From positions 1-9,851 of the forward strand of contig CAZERC010000045.1 of the NCBI GenBank assembly GCA_964515395.1: DNA of 9,851 bases, in the 5' to 3' direction. This document shows, piece by piece, positions 6,451 through 9,851 of this stretch (position 1 is the stretch's first letter; each line of letters begins with the position of its first letter). A program made the position numbers and the translations under genes. Source of the stretch: UBA1876 sp964515395 (GTDB taxonomy: Bacteria > Synergistota > Synergistia > Synergistales > Thermovirgaceae). Below the pieces are notes generated by a model that was given only the letters and a program-made list of their open reading frames with translations, searched no databases and was not told the DNA's origin.

Positions 6451-6457
6451 CACCTCC
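6451..6457 (-). promoter_or_regulatory. Ribosome binding site that sets the WrbA start
   Basis: GGAGGTG on the minus strand, 9 bases before the ATG at 6441. The GTG within it opens the same frame four codons earlier (6453) but then has no ribosome site of its own. Confidence 0.75.
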
Positions 6458-6504
6458 GTATATTTGGCAGGGTGTTTGGAATATATAATACCATGTATAC
6501 GGAG
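6454..6504. repeat. Inverted repeat upstream of wrbA
   Basis: CTCCGTATA (6454-6462) and TATACGGAG (6496-6504) are perfect 9-bp inverted arms 33 bases apart, in the typA/wrbA gap. The near arm contains the WrbA ribosome site, and AT-rich -10-like sequence (TATTATATATT on the minus strand) lies between the arms. It could be a paired operator or a leader hairpin occluding the ribosome site, the latter only if transcription starts upstream, for example by readthrough from typA. Confidence 0.4.
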
Positions 6505-6546
6505 CGGGGAAATGTATTTTCAATCCCGAAGGCGTTTGCAGATTTT

Positions 6547-8415
6547 TTACAAGGCGAAAGACTTTGCTTGCTTTTTTCGTTCCGAATCATCCAGGATCGT
6601 CTTTCGGATTCGTATGGAAAGAGGCGTGATCTCTACAAGTTCATCCATGGCGATCCATTCGAGGGCCTTCTCCAGCGTCATTTCTCGAGGAACATCCAGC
6701 TTGATTCCCTGTTCTTTTGTCGATGCCCTATGGTTGGTTACCTGTTTTTTCTTTGCAGGATTACAGACCATGTCGCCGGGCCTGGAATGTTCCCCGATAA
6801 CCATTCCTTCGTAAACCCTGTCCATGGGGTTGATGAAAAGGACTCCCCGCTGCTGGAGGTTCTCCAGCTGGTAGGCTGTGGCTGTCCCCGTTTCCATGCT
6901 GACCATGGAGCCCCGGTCTCGAAAACGGATTTCTCCTGCCCAGGGGCCATAGCCGTTAAAGGAAGACGACATGATGCCCAATCCCTTGGTGTCCGTCAAA
7001 AATTCATTCCTGTAGCCGATAAGACCTCTGGTAGGGATCTGGAATTCCAGTCTCATGAGGCCGGTACGGAGGTTTTTCATCCCGGACATGCGACCCTTTC
7101 GGCGGGCCAGTTTCTCGAAAACGATGCCCTGGAATTCCTCGGGGATATCGATTGTGAGAGCTTCCATAGGTTCGTATGTTTTCCCGTCAAGTTCTTCGGT
7201 AATGACTTCGGGTTTGGAAACGCAAAATTCCAGACCTTCCCTTCGCATTTCCTCGATCAGGATGGCGAGGTGGAGTTCTCCCCGTCCGGAAACCTTGACG
7301 CCGTCGGGCCGTCCGAGGTCCTCCATGTGAAGGGCCACATTGGATTGCAACTCTCGTTCCAGGCGGTTTTTCAGCTGTCTGAGAGTGATGGCTTGTCCCT
7401 GTTCACCGGAAAAAGGACTGTTGTTGACGAGAAAGAACATGGAGACCGTGGGTTCCTCGATTGACAGGGGAGCAAGTGTGACAGGTTCTTCAAAGTCGGC
7501 TGAAAGGGTGTCGCCGATATTTATTTCCCTGGGTCCCGAAATCCAGACGATGTCCCCGGCGGTGATCTCTTCCACTTCGACACGATCGAGGCCTCTGGTA
7601 ACCCAGAGCTGTGAGGCCTTTTCCGTGTGAGAACCGATTATTTCCCATGCTCCTTCCTGTTTCCTGGGATCCAGCCATCTGGATGTGGTCCGGACGAAGG
7701 TTTCACCCTTTGCGAGACGTCCCTGAAGTACTTTCCCACAGCCGATTCTGCCGATGTATTCGTTCCATCCAAGGGTGGAAACCTGCATCAGGAAAGGGCC
7801 ATCCATGCTGGCCCGAGGTGGGCTGACATGATCGATGATGGCCTCAAGCAGGGCGTCCATGCTTTTGCGTTCATCCCCATCGAGATCTTCTACAGCCCAT
7901 CCTTCGAGGCCGGAACCATAGATGACAGGAAAATCGGCCTGCTCGTCGGTAGCTCCCAATTCGATGAAGAGGTCGAAAGTCTTTTCAAGGGCGTCAAGGG
8001 GATCGGAACCAGGCCTGTCTGCCTTGTTGATGAAGACCATGGGTTTCAGTCCGATCTTGAGGGCGTGGCGCAGGACATAGCGTGTCTGCGGCATGGGGCC
8101 CTCGTTGGCGTCAACCAGAAGCAGCACCGAGTCGACAGTCGAAAGGATCCGTTCCACTTCCCCGGAAAAGTCTGCATGGCCAGGCGTGTCGACAAGATTG
8201 ATGAGGTGCCCCTTCCATTCCACGGTACAATGCTTTGAACGGATCGTGATACCTCGTTCCCGTTCGATTTCACCGCTGTCCATGACACGCTCGGCCACCC
8301 GGGCGTTCTCCCTGAAAACCTTGGCGGCACGGAAAACAGCGTCTATGAGCGTGGTCTTTCCGTGATCGATATGGGCTATGACGGCGATATTCCTGATTTT
8401 ACCAACTGGATGCAT
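6547..8415 (-). CDS. typA: Ribosome-associated translational GTPase TypA/BipA
   Basis: A translation-factor GTPase related to EF-G that binds the ribosome A-site region and helps 50S assembly, especially at low temperature or under stress. At 622 residues it is close to the usual 605-615. G1 AHIDHGKT (14-21), RGITI switch I (54-58), G3 DTPGH (76-80) and G4 NKAD (130-133) are intact. After domain II, SGRGELHLAILIEEMRREG (376-394) is the domain III signature. The BipA-specific C-terminal part shows RGLIGYRNEFLTD (463-475), NGYGPWAG (487-494), TNHRAS (560-565) and DELVEITPLSIRIRK (591-605). Compared from memory with E. coli BipA, domain II seems to carry about 13 extra residues around 243-265. 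The ribosome site is modest (AAGGA 13 bases upstream, GAG 8 bases upstream). A good promoter lies just upstream, and wrbA follows on the same strand. Confidence 0.96.
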   Translation of the reverse strand: MHPVGKIRNIAVIAHIDHGKTTLIDAVFRAAKVFRENARVAERVMDSGEIERERGITIRSKHCTVEWKGHLINLVDTPGHADFSGEVERILSTVDSVLLLVDANEGPMPQTRYVLRHALKIGLKPMVFINKADRPGSDPLDALEKTFDLFIELGATDEQADFPVIYGSGLEGWAVEDLDGDERKSMDALLEAIIDHVSPPRASMDGPFLMQVSTLGWNEYIGRIGCGKVLQGRLAKGETFVRTTSRWLDPRKQEGAWEIIGSHTEKASQLWVTRGLDRVEVEEITAGDIVWISGPREINIGDTLSADFEEPVTLAPLSIEEPTVSMFFLVNNSPFSGEQGQAITLRQLKNRLERELQSNVALHMEDLGRPDGVKVSGRGELHLAILIEEMRREGLEFCVSKPEVITEELDGKTYEPMEALTIDIPEEFQGIVFEKLARRKGRMSGMKNLRTGLMRLEFQIPTRGLIGYRNEFLTDTKGLGIMSSSFNGYGPWAGEIRFRDRGSMVSMETGTATAYQLENLQQRGVLFINPMDRVYEGMVIGEHSRPGDMVCNPAKKKQVTNHRASTKEQGIKLDVPREMTLEKALEWIAMDELVEITPLSIRIRKTILDDSERKKQAKSFAL

Positions 8416-8472
8416 GCGATGATCTCATTCCTTTATGCGTATTTCTGTCGATTTGCACATCAGCAGGAACGC

Positions 8473-8501
8473 ATCATATGCCTGCAAGTTCCTTGAGTCA
8501 A
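8473..8501 (-). promoter_or_regulatory. Sigma-70-type promoter of typA
   Basis: On the minus strand, TTGACT (8501-8496) and TATGAT (8478-8473) are spaced by exactly 17 bases, each one mismatch from consensus. Transcription should start near 8466, giving a leader of about 50 bases before the typA ATG. Confidence 0.7.
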
Positions 8502-8584
8502 GCAGGGCCCGGTTGAGAAAGGCCAGTACCAGCAACGCAAGACAAGAATGGCAAAGGTTTCGGAAAAACAGCAATAATGGGTGA

Positions 8585-8606
8585 TTTCCCGCACAATCTC
8601 GGGAAA
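8585..8606. repeat. Short perfect inverted repeat in the typA/DUF4412 gap
   Basis: TTTCCCG and CGGGAAA, 7 bp each, flank an 8-base spacer. There is no T-tract on either side. It lies about 85 bases upstream of the typA -35 and 150 bases upstream of the DUF4412 start, so an operator is possible; a chance hairpin is not excluded. Confidence 0.35.
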
Positions 8607-8679
8607 GTGCTAAAATGACATCATTGACGATGCCCTGGACAATGACTCGGAACGTTGTGGTGTTCGTGGCAAGCGGAAG

Positions 8680-8694
8680 GGGCACCTTTTTAGC
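8680..8694 (+). promoter_or_regulatory. Sigma-54-like promoter candidate for the DUF4412 gene
   Basis: GGGCAC, five bases, then TAGC resembles TGGCAC-N5-TTGC with two mismatches. It keeps the GG and GC dinucleotides at the required 10-base separation. The start would be near 8706, about 50 bases before the ATG. No activator site was recognised and no sigma-70 alternative is convincing. Confidence 0.25.
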
Positions 8695-8757
8695 GGCCGT
8701 GCCGGTGAGTAGCTGAAAAATGGATAACACATTTCCAGGCAAGGGGAGGATGATCAC

Positions 8758-9357
8758 ATGATTCGGAAAACCGTAGCCCTGTGTATTGCGGCGTTGCTGC
8801 TTGCTGGCTGGGCCGGCGCTGTCTTTGCGGCGGAGTTCACGGCGGATATGGTCATCATGAGCACCCTGGGCGGCGAAATGCCTGGGAAGGTCTTCGTCAA
8901 GGGACAGAAAATGCGCCAGGAGATTGCAACCCCTCAGGGAGAACAGGCGATGATACTTGATCCCGCGAAGAACGTAATTTATGTCCTTATGCCGGGAGCG
9001 CCGATTTACATGGAGGTTGAGAACAAGGAGCCCAGTGTGGTTGCGCTCGGTGAGGGCGAGACCCTTGCATCCCGTTTTGAAGGCGAAGCCGACGTACGTC
9101 ACGAGGGCGTCGAAAACATCGAAGGATACGCATGCGACAAATATTTCGTCGATTTCCATGACCCGGAAATGGGAGAGAGCACCATATGGGTGGCTGGGAA
9201 AATCAACTTTCCCATAAAAGTTCATTCCAAAAACCCAAAAGACACCGTGACGGTCCTTTACAGCAATATCGAGGAAGGTTCGGTGGATGACTCCTTGTTT
9301 TCGGTTCCCTCCGGATACCAGAAACTGGAATTCGGCATGTCGGGCCAGGAATATTGA
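8758..9357 (+). CDS. Secreted DUF4412-family protein
   Basis: A 199-residue exported protein of unknown function resembling DUF4412 (PF14371), whose fold is thought similar to LolA/LolB-type lipid-binding periplasmic proteins. GGGGAGG lies 8 bases before the ATG. Residues 1-24 are a clear Sec signal peptide: Arg3-Lys4, a hydrophobic core, and a probable cut at AVFA|AEF after Ala24. There is no lipobox, so it should be soluble in the periplasm. Family-type elements are VFVKGQKMRQEI (45-56), where an exported substrate-lipid test strand sits in relatives, ILDPAKNVIYVLMP (66-79), EGYACDKYFVDF (122-133) with the only cysteine of the mature protein, STIWVAGKINFPIKV (141-155) and SLFSVPSGYQKL (179-190). 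Role as a carrier or sensor is inference only. It diverges from typA, and a MoaD-like gene follows about 140 bp downstream on the same strand with no strong terminator between. Confidence 0.8.
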   Translation: MIRKTVALCIAALLLAGWAGAVFAAEFTADMVIMSTLGGEMPGKVFVKGQKMRQEIATPQGEQAMILDPAKNVIYVLMPGAPIYMEVENKEPSVVALGEGETLASRFEGEADVRHEGVENIEGYACDKYFVDFHDPEMGESTIWVAGKINFPIKVHSKNPKDTVTVLYSNIEEGSVDDSLFSVPSGYQKLEFGMSGQEY

Positions 9358-9368
9358 CCCGGTATTGC

Positions 9369-9400
9369 ACAAAAAATATTGGACGACCCCGGTTTTTTGT
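9369..9400. repeat. A/T-only inverted repeat after the DUF4412 gene
   Basis: ACAAAAAA (9369-9376) and TTTTTTGT (9393-9400) pair over 8 bp with a 16-base loop. CCCG and CGGG just outside could extend it across a bulge. It is too weak to call a firm terminator but is the only candidate between the DUF4412 and MoaD-like genes. Confidence 0.3.
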
Positions 9401-9500
9401 CGGGAAGTCTTGTTCTGTAATCTGTTCAAATGACTGGGGACCAAAACGCCCTGTCGGTAAAATCCAAAGGATGGACCCGCTCGACAGGATATCCGGTAAA

Positions 9501-9815
9501 ATGAACGGAAAACGGGGTGATCTTTTCTTGCAAGCAGAACTTCGCCTGAAGGGCTACGTAGCGACTATTGCACCGGCCGCCCGTTTTGTGGCTGAGCTCC
9601 CGGAAGGATCCAGGGTCAGGAATTTGCTGGAGGCCTATTTTGACCTTTACGGCAGCAATATCAGGGATGATTTTTTCAATTCCCTCAGGAGCGGAACGGC
9701 GGAAAACGTTTTCATTTTCGTGAATGACGGTCAAAAAAGAAAACAGGTCCTTATGGATTCTGTCCTTCATGATGGATCTATCGTTACAGTAGTTTCTCCC
9801 CTTGCCGGAGGTTAG
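9501..9815 (+). CDS. MoaD/ThiS-like sulfur carrier protein (ubiquitin fold)
   Basis: A small beta-grasp protein of 104 residues from this ATG, ending in the diglycine LAGG that in MoaD, ThiS and relatives is adenylated and converted to a C-terminal thiocarboxylate. LRLKGYVATIAP (13-24) fits the first strand pair, FVAELPEGSRVRNLLEAYF (28-46) the conserved hairpin and helix, ENVFIFVNDGQ (67-77) the central strand, and LHDGSIVTVVSPLAGG (89-104) the C-terminal strand and tail. The start is uncertain. AGGA lies 11 bases before this ATG, and an ATG at 9471, a TTG at 9528 and a TTG at 9354 (overlapping the DUF4412 stop) share the frame; residues upstream of 9501 do not look like the family. Molybdopterin synthesis, tungsten or molybdenum enzyme maturation, or another sulfur-transfer pathway are all possible, because the activating E1-like and partner genes are not in the window. 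Confidence 0.75.
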   Translation: MNGKRGDLFLQAELRLKGYVATIAPAARFVAELPEGSRVRNLLEAYFDLYGSNIRDDFFNSLRSGTAENVFIFVNDGQKRKQVLMDSVLHDGSIVTVVSPLAGG

Positions 9816-9851
9816 GGCCGGTTTATTCCTTTCGGTAAAAAATCACCTGGA

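Larger units (their letters stand above)
8416..8757. other. Divergent intergenic region between typA and the DUF4412 gene
   Basis: No gene is supported here. It holds the typA promoter (8473-8501, minus), a 7-bp perfect hairpin at 8585-8606, a sigma-54-like site at 8680-8694 on the plus strand, and the ribosome site of the DUF4412 gene. A long minus-strand open frame crosses it and runs back through the DUF4412 gene, but it has no ribosome site or recognisable domain. Confidence 0.5.

Noticed and set aside
6025..7464. 479-codon plus-strand open frame opposite wrbA and typA
   Set aside because: It runs across two well-supported minus-strand genes and their gap, has no domain signature and is a codon-bias shadow.
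8425..9444. 339-codon minus-strand open frame opposite the DUF4412 gene
   Set aside because: It crosses the divergent promoter region and the signal-peptide gene, lacks a ribosome site and has no recognisable family.
1..9851. Search for CRISPR arrays, insertion sequences, tRNA or rRNA genes, phage or toxin-antitoxin modules and a defence-type island
   Set aside because: No regularly spaced repeats, transposase or integrase motifs, tRNA-like cloverleaf or toxin/antitoxin pairs were seen; the genes are widely distributed housekeeping or stress families.

Overview
The window reads as an ordinary chromosomal housekeeping stretch of a diderm (Gram-negative type) bacterium of moderate GC content, probably an anaerobe. 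Two things suggest a diderm: a secreted DUF4412 protein with a Sec signal peptide, and a murein-recycling LD-carboxypeptidase. Strong GGAGG-type ribosome sites, short intergenic gaps and clean intrinsic terminators are seen throughout. My best guess at lineage is Synergistota, with deltaproteobacterial groups next. This rests on the overall flavour of TypA, the universal stress protein and DUF4412, not on a marker gene, so it is weak. I see no phage, transposon, CRISPR, tRNA or rRNA signal and no sign of recent transfer.

Layout. At the left, two plus-strand genes 78 bp apart and probably co-transcribed encode an LD-carboxypeptidase (279-1214) and an ECHDC3-like crotonase (1293-2072). They converge on a minus-strand endonuclease/exonuclease/phosphatase-family protein (2094-2855). 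That gene is divergent from a universal stress protein (3092-3544), which ends in a strong terminator. A gap of about 400 bp follows, ending in a clear sigma-70-type promoter and, just downstream of it, an equally clear intrinsic terminator. The DEAD-box RNA helicase (3954-5672; Walker B is DEGD, with a DbpA-type RNA-binding C-terminus) starts about 30 bp after that terminator, which makes attenuation of the helicase, or a small RNA of about 55 nt, the most interesting reading in the window.

A bidirectional hairpin (5686-5724) separates the helicase from a minus-strand pair, typA/bipA (8415-6547) followed by a WrbA-type flavoprotein (6441-5797). typA has a near-consensus promoter (8501-8473). 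Facing right from the other side of that promoter are a secreted DUF4412 protein (8758-9357) and a MoaD/ThiS-like sulfur carrier ending in Gly-Gly (about 9501-9815), with the window ending 36 bp later.

How they work together: the genes do not form one pathway. The helicase and TypA both act on RNA or ribosome biogenesis and are often associated with cold or stress growth. The stress protein and WrbA are general stress proteins. LdcA recycles murein peptides. I found no convincing new multi-gene system; the items worth checking are regulatory leaders and changes at usually conserved residues (crotonase, helicase motif II, stress-protein ATP loop, TypA insertion).
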